Part shown: one piece after another, positions 1-9,599 of the stretch | Position numbering within the stretch: position 1 is the first letter of the stretch | Layout of the letters: each line of letters starts with the position of its first letter | NCBI GenBank assembly: GCA_963668245.2 | Contig: CAXXKB010000006.1 | Location: 62,001 to 126,000 of the forward strand | From: Anoxybacterium sp963668245 | Lineage (GTDB): Bacteria; Bacillota; Clostridia; Peptostreptococcales; Anaerovoracaceae | DNA length: 64,000 nt | Reading direction: 5' to 3' | Program-made: the position numbers and the translations under genes | Notes under the pieces: model-generated | Told to the model about the DNA's origin: nothing | The model's input: the letters and a program-made list of their open reading frames with translations, nothing else | The model's database searches: none

Positions 1-217
1 GGCACATTTAATAATGTAACACTTCTTATGTCTCTTGTCAAGATAAAAAAATATATATCTCAAATAATAATGCTTTAAATTATTTTTACCCTATAACTTC
101 AAACCGAATCAGCGTTGCATTTTGTAATTTGATGTTTTACAAAGGATTTTTTTCATATAATGAACCAAAAATAATGAGGCGAATGTGATGTATGCCCGTT
201 CTTTTTCGTTGTTCTAT

Positions 218-246
218 TTGCTATTCGTCAAGTAGTGTATTATAAT
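218..246 (+). promoter_or_regulatory. Predicted sigma-A promoter of the first gene pair
   Basis: TTGCTA (218-223), a 17-bp spacer and TATAAT (241-246). The predicted transcription start near 253 lies downstream of the first possible ATG at 245, which argues that translation starts later, at 284. Upstream of it (1-217) is AT-rich sequence in which I see no gene. Confidence 0.55.
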
Positions 247-283
247 GAAATGGAGTGTAAAAAAGTTGACAAAGGTACTCAAA

Positions 284-703
284 ATGGAAAAAATAAGAAT
301 GATTATAAGTTATATGAGTGAATGGAGCCACCAACGAGGACTCCCTTACATATCGCAATCGACGATGATACTGGTAAGTGTTGCGTTGTTTTTGATTGTG
401 CTTATTATCTTATTTCTTGTTTTACGAAAGCTAAAATTGTGGTACTGGCGGGTCAATGTTCAGATTAATATGTTGCAGAGTATTGATACAAAACTTAAGC
501 ATATGGAAGAAAAAATGACAACTGAGGTGAGAATGAACCCCAAAATACAAGATTCCGAATCGCAATGCCCAAATATGATGACTGGTGTGGCTGAAGCAGT
601 TGCACAAGAAGGCAAGATAGCAGAGGGCAAAGGACAAACTGCCGTAGGTAGAAGCGGGAAAGTTTACACGGAAACTGACTTAGAACGACTAATAAAAGAT
701 TGA
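284..703 (+). CDS. Small single-span membrane protein, unknown function
   Basis: I do not recognise the family. The protein of about 139 residues has one clear membrane segment near residues 26-48 (MILVSVALFLIVLIILFLVL), then a basic aromatic stretch, a short possible coiled coil (MLQSIDTKLKHMEEKM) and a polar tail. I prefer the ATG at 284 over the one at 245 because the best promoter places its -10 on top of 245, and AAAGG lies about 9 bases before 284. It ends 16 bases before the next gene, so the two are probably co-transcribed and may act together at the membrane. Confidence 0.55.
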   Translation: MEKIRMIISYMSEWSHQRGLPYISQSTMILVSVALFLIVLIILFLVLRKLKLWYWRVNVQINMLQSIDTKLKHMEEKMTTEVRMNPKIQDSESQCPNMMTGVAEAVAQEGKIAEGKGQTAVGRSGKVYTETDLERLIKD

Positions 704-719
704 GGTGGAGGAACGTAGT

Positions 720-3149
720 ATGTATTGTAAAATGTGCGGGAAATTGCTTGACGATACAGACCGGCATTGTAGATTTTGCGGCACCCCAACGGGGTTTGGG
801 GACGCCAAAGTGACCATTGAAGAGTCCTCAGAACCAGAGGAAGAAGTTGTCTTTAATCCACCATATGAGGAAGAGACAGAAAAAGAAAAAACCAGAGGAC
901 TTCTTCTCATGGAAGAAGAAACAGAAGCGGTTCTAACTACGGAAACAATTGGAGCCAAGGAAACAATCGAAAGCACAGAAGCGAAGGATTTTCCGCAAAA
1001 CAATCAAGAATTAAAAGAATTTATTTCATCTGAGATAATGGAACAAGAAAAGGATCAAAAGGGTTTGCAAAGGTCAGGCTTGAGGCAAAATGAATTTACT
1101 TGGAACGTTCATGAATTTCCTAAAACTCGTAAAACTGAAGACGTGGAATTTGATTGGAAGCTGGAAGAGTACGGGAAAGATTCTGTCAACGAATTTAAGC
1201 CAACCTCACTAGAAGATGAGCTATTTCGAGAGATTCGAGAAGAAACTGGCAAATCTGGGGAGTCCGATGTCGATAGATTCTTTACATTTAGTAAAAAAAA
1301 TGAAGAATTTCAAAAACTTCTTGATAGAGAATATGAAAAATTGAATCGAAATATAGGCATTACAGATGAAATTGTTGTGGAATCGATTGGGGATGAAGTG
1401 CACCCAAATGTTATGAACCAAGACACATTGGTTGCAGAGTCAGAACCTTCTTTGGTGAATCATATTTCAGATGATTCTATGATTGCAGAAAAGCTTGAGA
1501 CAGAAGAAAAAAATCAGAAAGCAGCTCATATTGAGGAAATGGAAAAGGCTAGAGCAAGCTTTTTTGGTGATTCCATTATAAAGGACAACGAAACAATCAA
1601 AAAAAGCATAGCAATTGAGGAACCTTCTGAAGGAGCTCTAAAAACCCATGTGACTATAGAGAAAGAAAGCCAAGAAGAGATGTCGTTAGTCACAGAAGCG
1701 CCAACTGAAAACAATCAAGTCGATTTGGCTGAGGCGCCAATGGAGCCACTGGCAGAAGAACTCGGCGCAATCACAATAGAGGAAAATGATATTTCGACTG
1801 TGATTGACGAAGCAGAACAGATTGTTGATATAGATACTCTAGAACAAATTGCTGTGGTTGATAAACCAGTTGATGATTCAGAACTCCTTGAGAATAGTCA
1901 CAAAGATGCTTTTGAAACGAAAGCCTTTTCTAGAAAACAGTTTGAATTGGCAGATCCAACTGTATCTCAAGAAGTAATCGCCATGGCACCCCATTGGTCA
2001 GAGGAAAACGAAAAAATTGATCCAACCGCAGTAACCAAATCAGGAAAAACGACAGCGGATTATATTCGAGAAGAAATGGAAGCGCAAGCCGAGACAGAAA
2101 AAAACGAAGCGGATCAAATCATTACTCAGAATCAAGACAAGGCGGTTCAAACTGTAAACGAAGTTTTTGATACCCTTGAAGGAGACTTCCCTGAGAGAAG
2201 AGAACTATCCGCAGTATCGGATACCGAAGATGGCCAGCAGAAATCATATGAGGCATATGACTTTCTTGCAGATGTAGTGGAAGAAGAACGGATTTCAGCG
2301 GAAGATATAAAAGATAAAAAGAGAACTAAAATTGGTAAAATTATTTTATACATCATAATTGTTTTACTCGTTGCAGAAATTGTGATACTAGGAGTTCGCT
2401 ATTTCGCACCAGACAGCGGAGCAGCCAGCTCCATCAACCAGTCTCAAACAGGTGCATTAGAAAAAATAGGAGGTTGGTTTGGAAGTATAGTCGATAAATT
2501 CACAAGTAGCGATGAAAACGATAAAGAGGACCAAGAGGCCGATCCGGCGACAGAAGAGAACATCCCAGATCAATCAGGCGAAGCAGACAATCAGACACCT
2601 TCTGAGCCCGCTGCAGTAGAACCTGACACCACCCCATTGGCAGATAAGGATGCCCTTGTTCGGTCTCAGCTTTCTAACAATGTGAACATCAAAACTGTTC
2701 GAGCAAACACTACTTTAGCATATCAGACAGGTAAAGATTATGGGGAAGCTGACTTGAATCAGTCAAGCCCAATTGAAAATAATGTTTGGGTGACCACAGA
2801 TGGCGGCGAGGTTTTGTATTATGATGAGTCTCTTGTGGCTGCTGTCATTGCATTCGATTCCCAGTGGATTGATTATGTCAACGGAACAAATAAAAGTGTA
2901 CTGAATTTATTAAAGCCAGGGAGCAAGGCTTATGAAAATTCGGCAAACTATTCAAAGGTAGGCAAAATTAAAGAAACTTTCGAGGTACTAGAAATCGGTG
3001 AAATTCGCCAAGGAGCAAGCGGATTCTATGTGTGGGTACATGAAGAGATAACTGTTACGGAAAGTGGAAAAACTGCCAACAAAAAATACGATTGGATCTA
3101 CTATTTAGAGCCGGTAAATGGAAAAATGATGATTGTTAACTATTTTTAA
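720..3149 (+). CDS. Zinc-ribbon, single-span membrane protein with long acidic linker
   Basis: The N-terminus carries two CxxC pairs (CKMCG and CRFCG) forming a zinc ribbon. It is followed by about 500 residues of low-complexity, Glu-rich sequence, one membrane helix near residues 537-560 (ILYIIIVLLVAEIVILGV) and an exported C-terminal domain of about 150 residues with an NTF2-like look (DYVNGTNKSVLNLL... ending MMIVNYF). The order ribbon-helix-exterior domain resembles TcaA/YvbJ-type envelope proteins, whose exact role is unclear. The start at ATG 720 is set by GAGGTGGAGG eight bases upstream; a GTG at 705 lies inside that ribosome site. The acidic insert is much longer than in the relatives I know. 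About 809 residues. Confidence 0.6.
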   Translation: MYCKMCGKLLDDTDRHCRFCGTPTGFGDAKVTIEESSEPEEEVVFNPPYEEETEKEKTRGLLLMEEETEAVLTTETIGAKETIESTEAKDFPQNNQELKEFISSEIMEQEKDQKGLQRSGLRQNEFTWNVHEFPKTRKTEDVEFDWKLEEYGKDSVNEFKPTSLEDELFREIREETGKSGESDVDRFFTFSKKNEEFQKLLDREYEKLNRNIGITDEIVVESIGDEVHPNVMNQDTLVAESEPSLVNHISDDSMIAEKLETEEKNQKAAHIEEMEKARASFFGDSIIKDNETIKKSIAIEEPSEGALKTHVTIEKESQEEMSLVTEAPTENNQVDLAEAPMEPLAEELGAITIEENDISTVIDEAEQIVDIDTLEQIAVVDKPVDDSELLENSHKDAFETKAFSRKQFELADPTVSQEVIAMAPHWSEENEKIDPTAVTKSGKTTADYIREEMEAQAETEKNEADQIITQNQDKAVQTVNEVFDTLEGDFPERRELSAVSDTEDGQQKSYEAYDFLADVVEEERISAEDIKDKKRTKIGKIILYIIIVLLVAEIVILGVRYFAPDSGAASSINQSQTGALEKIGGWFGSIVDKFTSSDENDKEDQEADPATEENIPDQSGEADNQTPSEPAAVEPDTTPLADKDALVRSQLSNNVNIKTVRANTTLAYQTGKDYGEADLNQSSPIENNVWVTTDGGEVLYYDESLVAAVIAFDSQWIDYVNGTNKSVLNLLKPGSKAYENSANYSKVGKIKETFEVLEIGEIRQGASGFYVWVHEEITVTESGKTANKKYDWIYYLEPVNGKMMIVNYF

Positions 3150-3185
3150 TTCAAATAATAAAGAGCAAAAAAAGGAGATTGTAAA

Positions 3186-4844
3186 ATGGCAACAAATTCA
3201 AGGTTCGACAGAGGCAACATTTCTGCGGGCAATGTAGCTTTTTCACCGTCACGTACGACGATCGAAACTGCTTTTTACGGCAACAACGTAATAAAGGTAA
3301 CCGATCTTAGCGAGGCTTATGAAAATGCAAAAAGATCACCGGGGACAATTTTGACGGATATGCCTGTCTACGAACCTGAAAAAATCGGCTTGCCGCACGG
3401 AGCAAATGTATTGCTGTTCAACGATGGGGAAACAGTCGGTCGATTTGCGGGAGCGAGAATCATTCTAGGTGAAAAAGGCGTGGTAGAATCAGATTATACC
3501 GCCATTCTAAGAGAAGCTGTTTACGGCACAAGGTACAAAAAGATGATGCATACCGAATCTTACATTGGACTTGATGAAGATTTTATGGTAAAAGCAAATC
3601 TATTAATTCCCGAAACTTATGAAAACACCTTATACAATTGGCTTCTCAATTTCCAGTACATTACATCTTTCTATGAAAAAATGTATGGAGATTCAGCGGT
3701 ACTTGGAAATGAACCAGATATCTTAATCCTCTCTGATCCAGACTGGAGAGATCCAAGATATCCAAATGGGATTGCCTATTTTGACCCAGAACATAATTGT
3801 GCAGCGTTATTAGGTCTTCGATATTTTGGTGAGCACAAAAAAGGGACGCTGACATTGGCATGGGGTATTGCTAACCGAAATGGATACGCATCTTGTCACG
3901 GTGGGCTAAAGAGGATGGTTCGAAAAGATGGAAATAAACACGTAATGGGTGTGTTTGGCTTGTCTGGTTCAGGAAAATCAACCTTGACTCATGCAAAACA
4001 CAACGGAAAATACGAGGTGACGGTATTACATGACGATGCATATGTGATCTCTTCTACGAATGGATCTACCGTTGCATTGGAACCATCGTATTTTGATAAA
4101 ACCCAAGATTACCCATTGACCTCACCAGACAACAAGTATCTGATTAGTGTGCAAAATTGTGGTGCAACCTTGGACTGTGATGGCAAGCTTGTTCTTGTGA
4201 CGGAAGACATTCGTAATGGTAATGGAAGGGCTATCAAATCCAAGCTGTGGGCAACAAATCGTGTTGATAAAATGGAAGAATCCATCAACACCATTGTATG
4301 GCTCATGAAGGACCACGCATTGCCACCAGTATTAAAGTTAGAGAATCCAGTACTTTCCTCTGTCATGGGTGCAGTTCTAGCAACAAAGAGAACGACGGCA
4401 GAAAAGCTAGCTGAAGGTGTTGACCGAGATGCTTTGGTTTTTGAGCCGTATGCAAATCCATTTCGAACATATCCACTTGAACAAGATTACAGTAAATTTA
4501 AGGATTTGTTTGAAAAAAGAGGGGTACAATGTTATATAATCAACACTGGTCATTTCTTGGATAAGAAGATTCCAAAGGAAGTCACAATTGATATCGTTGA
4601 AAGAATTGTGGACCAGACTGCTGAATTGATTCCATTTGGAAAAATGAAGGATCTAAAGACGCTAAATATCGAAGGATTCATACCAGATTTTGGTGATCAA
4701 AACTATGTAGACCTGCTTATGAAAAGCTTAAATAACCGTATTATCTATTTGAATTCACTTCGTGACTTCAAAGGTGGTCGGGATTGCCTGCCAGAAGAAG
4801 CAAAAGAAGCAATTCTAAAACTAATGAACGAGCAAAGTGAGTAA
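3186..4844 (+). CDS. pckA: Phosphoenolpyruvate carboxykinase (ATP)
   Basis: Interconverts oxaloacetate plus ATP with PEP, CO2 and ADP in the cytoplasm, linking C4 acids to glycolysis or gluconeogenesis. The kinase-1a P-loop is visible near residues 258-266 (GLSGSGKST), followed by the metal-binding HDDAY segment that corresponds to GDDEH in enterobacterial PckA. At 552 residues it matches the ATP-dependent family (about 530-540), but the N-terminal third is divergent, so it belongs to a clostridial branch. AAAAAAGGAG precedes the ATG. It lies 36 bases after the zinc-ribbon gene and 39 bases before the UPF0182 gene, and may be co-transcribed with both. Confidence 0.8.
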   Translation: MATNSRFDRGNISAGNVAFSPSRTTIETAFYGNNVIKVTDLSEAYENAKRSPGTILTDMPVYEPEKIGLPHGANVLLFNDGETVGRFAGARIILGEKGVVESDYTAILREAVYGTRYKKMMHTESYIGLDEDFMVKANLLIPETYENTLYNWLLNFQYITSFYEKMYGDSAVLGNEPDILILSDPDWRDPRYPNGIAYFDPEHNCAALLGLRYFGEHKKGTLTLAWGIANRNGYASCHGGLKRMVRKDGNKHVMGVFGLSGSGKSTLTHAKHNGKYEVTVLHDDAYVISSTNGSTVALEPSYFDKTQDYPLTSPDNKYLISVQNCGATLDCDGKLVLVTEDIRNGNGRAIKSKLWATNRVDKMEESINTIVWLMKDHALPPVLKLENPVLSSVMGAVLATKRTTAEKLAEGVDRDALVFEPYANPFRTYPLEQDYSKFKDLFEKRGVQCYIINTGHFLDKKIPKEVTIDIVERIVDQTAELIPFGKMKDLKTLNIEGFIPDFGDQNYVDLLMKSLNNRIIYLNSLRDFKGGRDCLPEEAKEAILKLMNEQSE

Positions 4845-4883
4845 GCTGGCACTTTGATTACAGCTAAGGGGGGGAACATTAAT

Positions 4884-7805
4884 TTGAATAAAAAAAGAGT
4901 TGGATTGAGCATTGTAATCGTTATTTTACTATTAGTGATTGCCGGATTTAAGGGTTTGGTAAAGCTGGTAACAGACTATCTTTGGTTTAGTGAACTAGGA
5001 TATACCAGCGTGTTCTTTAAGAAGCTATTTACCATTCTTGAGATTGGTGTACCGTCATTTCTGATTATTATGATTCTAACGTATCTGTATCTGAGGGTTC
5101 TCAAAAGAGGATACTATAAGAAAATCGATACGGTGGATTCAACCTTGGTCAGCGAAAAGTCACTCAATCGAATCGCCCTGGGTCTAGGAGCAGCTTTTGG
5201 TCTTTTGGCGACCTTTGGAACAGTGACCGAACTGTGGTTTCAGATTTTGAAGTTTGCAAACAGCTCTTCCTTTGGCATCGATGACCCACTTTTTGGCCTA
5301 GATGTGTCCTTTTATATCTTCAAATTAGAGTTTATTACCCAAATCAATCAAATTTTGATAGGTATTATACTTGCATTTGTTGTGCTTACTCTAATTTATT
5401 ACTTTATCCTTCTTTCGTTGAGACGACCGCGAATTTTTGAAGAAAAATCCGCACCTCATTTTGACGCAAATGGCGAAGGAGAGCAAAGTTATAGAGGGCA
5501 TACTTCGGGCAATGTATTTTATGGTATGTTTGGGGATGCATTTAACAAAATCAATCAAAACATCAATGGGCAAAGACCGTTTAAAGATAGTGGCATGCCT
5601 AAGACAAAGTTCGATAATGATAACTTAAAAGAGCTTTTGCATATCGCATCCAATCAACTGGTGATTTTAGGCGTTGCATTTTTCTTGATGGTAGCAAGTA
5701 ATTTCTTCCTTCATCAATATCAATTGCTTTATGCTCACACCGGTGTAGTTTATGGGGCAGGTTTTACTGATATCATGATAACTCTTTGGGTGTATCGAAC
5801 CTTGATGGTGCTTTCTTTATTAGCCGCAATTGGCTTTGCAATGGGAATCAAAAAGAAGAATTACAAGGTGGTCTTTGCAGTTCCCGTTATTATGATTATC
5901 ATCGGTGCAGTTGGTACTGGCGCAGGACTCCTTGTTCAAAATCTGATTGTATCACCAGATGAAATCAACAAAGAAAGCGGATATTTGCAAAATAACATTA
6001 CTTTTACCCAATATGCTTATGATTTGCAGGATGTAACGGTAAAGGATTTTCCAGCAACAAATGATTTGACAAAGCAAGATATCGCCAACAATATGGGAAC
6101 AATCAACAATATCAGAATCAATGACTTTGACCCTGCGAAAAAGTTCTATAATCAGACTCAAAGTATCAGACTATACTATTTATTCAATGACGTAGATGTA
6201 GACCGATACATGGTTAACGGAGAATATACACAAACATTCTTGTCCGCTCGTGAAATTGATGAAACGAAAACAAGGCAAGAATGGATTAACAAGCACTTGA
6301 AATACACTCATGGATACGGTATCACCTTATCCCGAGTTGATAAAGTCACAACAAACGGTCAGCCAGATATGATGATTGACAGTATTCCGCCAGTGTCCGA
6401 CGTAGAAGAAATTAAAATCACGCGTCCAGAGATTTATTTTGGAGAACTGACCAATGATTATGTTCTGACCAACACCAATGAACAGGAATTTGATTACCCA
6501 AGTGGGGAAAGCAACGTATATGCCACATATGAAGGCGATGCGGGGATTAAACTAAATTTGGTAAACAGGGTGTTGTTTGCAATTAGAGAGCAGAGCTTAA
6601 AGCTTCTTGTTTCTACCAACATTGACAGCAATTCAAAAATTGTAATCAATCGAAATATTGCAGACCGAGTTCAGCAAATTATGCCTTACCTTCAGTATGA
6701 CTCGGATCCATATATCATTACAGCGGATGGAAAGCTATACTGGATGATTGATGCGTATACAGTTAGCTCCTATTACCCTTATTCGGAGCCATATGATTCA
6801 CAAAGAGGCATGAATTACATTCGAAATTCGGTAAAGGTAGTAATTGACGCTTACAGTGGAGAGGTAAACTTCTATCTTGTAGACACTACCGATCCTATCG
6901 CAAATACCTATGCAAAAATTTACCCAGTTCTGTTCAAATCCTTTGATCAGATGCCAGAGTCACTGCAGTCGCATATCAGATATCCAAATGCAATGTTTAA
7001 TATTCAGGCGAATGTATATAGACGTTATCACATGAAGGATGTCAAGGTATTCTATCAGGGAGAAGATTTGTGGCAGATTTCCGATGAAATTTATGGCACC
7101 GAAGAAACTCAGATGACACCAAACTATTACATCATGAAGTTGCCAGGTGAAAACGATGTGGAATTTATTAACTCCATTCCATATACACCGTCAGGTAAAA
7201 AGAATATGACGGGGCTCTTGGTAGCAAGAAATGATGGAGCGTCTTATGGAGACTTGGTTCTGTATCAATTCCCGAAAGATCGTATCATCTACGGGCCGAT
7301 GCAGATTGAATCCCAGATTGACCAATCACCAGAAATATCAAAAGAGTTTTCTCTTTGGAATTCGGCAGGTTCTACTTATATTCGCGGCAACATGTTCGTC
7401 ATTCCAATAGAGGATTCCTTGATTTACGTTGAACCTGTATACTTGGAAGCAGCTAACACAGGAAGCTTGCCAGAAGTAAAAAGAGTTATCGTAGCGTATG
7501 GTGATCGCATTGCATATGAAGCGACCTTATCGGCAGCTCTAGATTCCCTCTTTGGGACTGGTACTGGAATGACTCAATCTGAAAACACAAATCAGACTGA
7601 TGATAGCAGCTCCAATACCGAGTTAGGGATGGATGATTTGATCACTCTTGCAAATCAAGCTTTTGAAAATGCCACAGCAGCTCAGAGGAGTGGAGATTGG
7701 TCCTCTTACGGCGAATATTTGAAGCAGTTACAAAAATACTTGACTCAAATGTTACCAGAAGAAGATACTATCGATGAGCAAATACCGACAGAAGTAACTG
7801 AATAG
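4884..7805 (+). CDS. UPF0182 family large membrane protein
   Basis: About 973 residues. The first 340 or so contain roughly seven membrane helices (for example VGLSIVIVILLLVIAGFKGL and YFILLSLRR). The remainder is a large hydrophilic domain, expected outside the cell, with repeated Tyr/Asp-rich strands and a C-terminal amphipathic tail. Length, the motif VTDYLWFSELGY after helix 1 and the overall layout fit UPF0182/COG1615, which has no established function. Start chosen at TTG 4884: AAGGGGGG (4866-4873) stands 10 bases upstream, whereas the TTG at 4854 has no ribosome site. A bidirectional terminator follows. Confidence 0.75.
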   Translation: MNKKRVGLSIVIVILLLVIAGFKGLVKLVTDYLWFSELGYTSVFFKKLFTILEIGVPSFLIIMILTYLYLRVLKRGYYKKIDTVDSTLVSEKSLNRIALGLGAAFGLLATFGTVTELWFQILKFANSSSFGIDDPLFGLDVSFYIFKLEFITQINQILIGIILAFVVLTLIYYFILLSLRRPRIFEEKSAPHFDANGEGEQSYRGHTSGNVFYGMFGDAFNKINQNINGQRPFKDSGMPKTKFDNDNLKELLHIASNQLVILGVAFFLMVASNFFLHQYQLLYAHTGVVYGAGFTDIMITLWVYRTLMVLSLLAAIGFAMGIKKKNYKVVFAVPVIMIIIGAVGTGAGLLVQNLIVSPDEINKESGYLQNNITFTQYAYDLQDVTVKDFPATNDLTKQDIANNMGTINNIRINDFDPAKKFYNQTQSIRLYYLFNDVDVDRYMVNGEYTQTFLSAREIDETKTRQEWINKHLKYTHGYGITLSRVDKVTTNGQPDMMIDSIPPVSDVEEIKITRPEIYFGELTNDYVLTNTNEQEFDYPSGESNVYATYEGDAGIKLNLVNRVLFAIREQSLKLLVSTNIDSNSKIVINRNIADRVQQIMPYLQYDSDPYIITADGKLYWMIDAYTVSSYYPYSEPYDSQRGMNYIRNSVKVVIDAYSGEVNFYLVDTTDPIANTYAKIYPVLFKSFDQMPESLQSHIRYPNAMFNIQANVYRRYHMKDVKVFYQGEDLWQISDEIYGTEETQMTPNYYIMKLPGENDVEFINSIPYTPSGKKNMTGLLVARNDGASYGDLVLYQFPKDRIIYGPMQIESQIDQSPEISKEFSLWNSAGSTYIRGNMFVIPIEDSLIYVEPVYLEAANTGSLPEVKRVIVAYGDRIAYEATLSAALDSLFGTGTGMTQSENTNQTDDSSSNTELGMDDLITLANQAFENATAAQRSGDWSSYGEYLKQLQKYLTQMLPEEDTIDEQIPTEVTE

Positions 7806-7842
7806 AAGTCACTTCGAAAGGTAAAAATAATAGAAAAATTAT

Positions 7843-7886
7843 AAAAACCTGATAAAGCAAAATTTAATGCTCTATCAGGTTTTTTC
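7843..7886. terminator. Bidirectional rho-independent terminator
   Basis: Arms ACCTGATAAAGC and GCTCTATCAGGT (one mismatch) enclose a short AT loop, with six T after the stem on the plus strand and an A-run before it. It sits between convergent genes and can serve both. Confidence 0.85.
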
Positions 7887-7925
7887 GTGTGCGCCCGATG
7901 GTCAAAGTCCCGAATTCAGGCAACT

Positions 7926-9566
7926 TTACTGTTGTAATTCTGTCATGATGGCGGGAATCAGTTGTTTTTTACGCGATACAACGCCTGGTAAGTGGATGGT
8001 CTCTTGTTCTCCACGGCAGTGAAATGCGCGCTGACCAAGTTCCATCGCTCCGTGACCATAACAAATTAACTCCGTGGATTCGTCAAAGATATTGGTTAAC
8101 ATCATGAACAGCATATCAATTCCTGTCGAATGATGATTTTTTTGCAGGAAGGACAGAATCATCTCCTTGGCTTCTTGTAATTCCGCTTTATTCATAAAAT
8201 TGTTTTGGCTAACAGCAAAGTTTAACGTTCCAACTGAATATTTTTTAAAGTCTTGATATAAAATTTCCTCAGGACTTTTCCCCTTTAAATCGCTACCAGC
8301 ATAAAAAAGCGCTTCTGCAAATTCTTTGATATCAAGATTTGCAATCCTAGCAACATCTTCAGCAGCAGTTTTATCAGCTGTTGTACACGTTGGAGAGCGG
8401 AACATGAGTGTATCTGTAATAATTGCGGCGCATAAGAGTCCTGCAATGTGGGGTTCGATTGAGACACTCGATTCCTGATACATTTGATAGATAATGGTTG
8501 CAGTGCAACCCACAGGCTGATTACGGAAAAAGACTGGGGCGATGGTTTCCATACTGCCCAATCGATGATGATCGATAATCTCCAAAATCTCGGCATGTTC
8601 AAGTCCATCTACTGCTTGGGATTTTTCATTATGATCGACTAAAATCACTTGTTTCTTCTTTACATCCAATAACGACCTTCTAGAAATCATCCCTCCATAT
8701 AAACCATAGTCATCCAGAACAGGAAAGTCACGATGGCGAACCTTTGCCATGATGTTTTTTACATCTTCAGTAAAATCATCTACACCAAAGGTAATCAAAT
8801 TTTCTGTTTTCATAAAATAATGAATCGGAGTGCTTTGGTTGATTAAGCGAGCAGTAATATAGGTATCATAAGGCGTGCTGATAATATGGCAGCCTTTATC
8901 TTCAGCTAGCTTTTTTATTGTTTTCGATACTGGCGCACCGGTACAGATGATAATGCCACACGCACCCATTTCGATAGCGCACAATTGAGATTCATAACGA
9001 TTGCTCAAGATGACCAAGTCGCCAGGATCAATATAATTTTCTAATGTATCTGGGTTTGATGTAGCGATGATAATTTTGCCCGAGTCAATGACGGCACTTT
9101 CATCCCCAACAATCATAGTTCCATCCAGTGTCTCTAGTATGTTTCGATAGCAAGTTTTAGCGGTAGCTAAAATGGTATTATCGTAGATATCCATATTTGC
9201 AGTGGCAATATCCTTGACAGAAATTAGGCCATCTAGCAGGCGGTTTGTCGTTACTGGTAATGTTGCAACCTTCAAATCTTTCATCAAAGTCCATGCTTTT
9301 TTTAAGGAAATATAACTTGATACGCCTTCCGTTTTTCGGATTTCAATATCTTTCACTTGGGTACCCACATCATCAATGAAATCAGGTGGTAAAACGGAAA
9401 AACGCTCCAAGGCATACATTGTTTCATTGCTGATTTCGCCAGCTCTTTTTGGAACATAGCATTCTGTATTGGATATTTTATTTTTTAAATTTGCATACGC
9501 GATAGCAGAGCAGATAGAATCCGTATCAGGATTTTTGTGCCCAACCACAAATACTTTGCTTATCAT
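7926..9566 (-). CDS. ppaC: Manganese-dependent inorganic pyrophosphatase with CBS/DRTGG insert
   Basis: Hydrolyses pyrophosphate to phosphate. DHH-family motifs are present in order: GHKNPDTDS at the N-terminus, VDHNEKSQA, IDHHRLGS and DTLMFRSPT, with a DHHA2 domain at the C-terminus. Between the first and later motifs lies an insert of about 230 residues consisting of a CBS pair (VATLPVTTNRLLDGLISVKD; FPVLDDYGLYGGMISRR) split by a DRTGG-type domain. Such insertions make the enzyme respond to adenine nucleotides in studied clostridial and Moorella homologues. The start at 9566 is chosen because AGGGGGA stands nine bases upstream; an upstream ATG at 9599 lacks one. About 546 residues. It follows mutY by 33 bases on the same strand. 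Confidence 0.9.
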   Translation of the reverse strand: MISKVFVVGHKNPDTDSICSAIAYANLKNKISNTECYVPKRAGEISNETMYALERFSVLPPDFIDDVGTQVKDIEIRKTEGVSSYISLKKAWTLMKDLKVATLPVTTNRLLDGLISVKDIATANMDIYDNTILATAKTCYRNILETLDGTMIVGDESAVIDSGKIIIATSNPDTLENYIDPGDLVILSNRYESQLCAIEMGACGIIICTGAPVSKTIKKLAEDKGCHIISTPYDTYITARLINQSTPIHYFMKTENLITFGVDDFTEDVKNIMAKVRHRDFPVLDDYGLYGGMISRRSLLDVKKKQVILVDHNEKSQAVDGLEHAEILEIIDHHRLGSMETIAPVFFRNQPVGCTATIIYQMYQESSVSIEPHIAGLLCAAIITDTLMFRSPTCTTADKTAAEDVARIANLDIKEFAEALFYAGSDLKGKSPEEILYQDFKKYSVGTLNFAVSQNNFMNKAELQEAKEMILSFLQKNHHSTGIDMLFMMLTNIFDESTELICYGHGAMELGQRAFHCRGEQETIHLPGVVSRKKQLIPAIMTELQQ

Positions 9567-9599
9567 AATTTCTAATCCCCCTATAGCGATTAATCGCAT

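Noticed and set aside
3855..3875. Sigma-54 promoter-like TTGGCA...TTGC inside pckA
   Set aside because: The spacing between the GG and GC elements is one base too long and the site is internal to a coding region.
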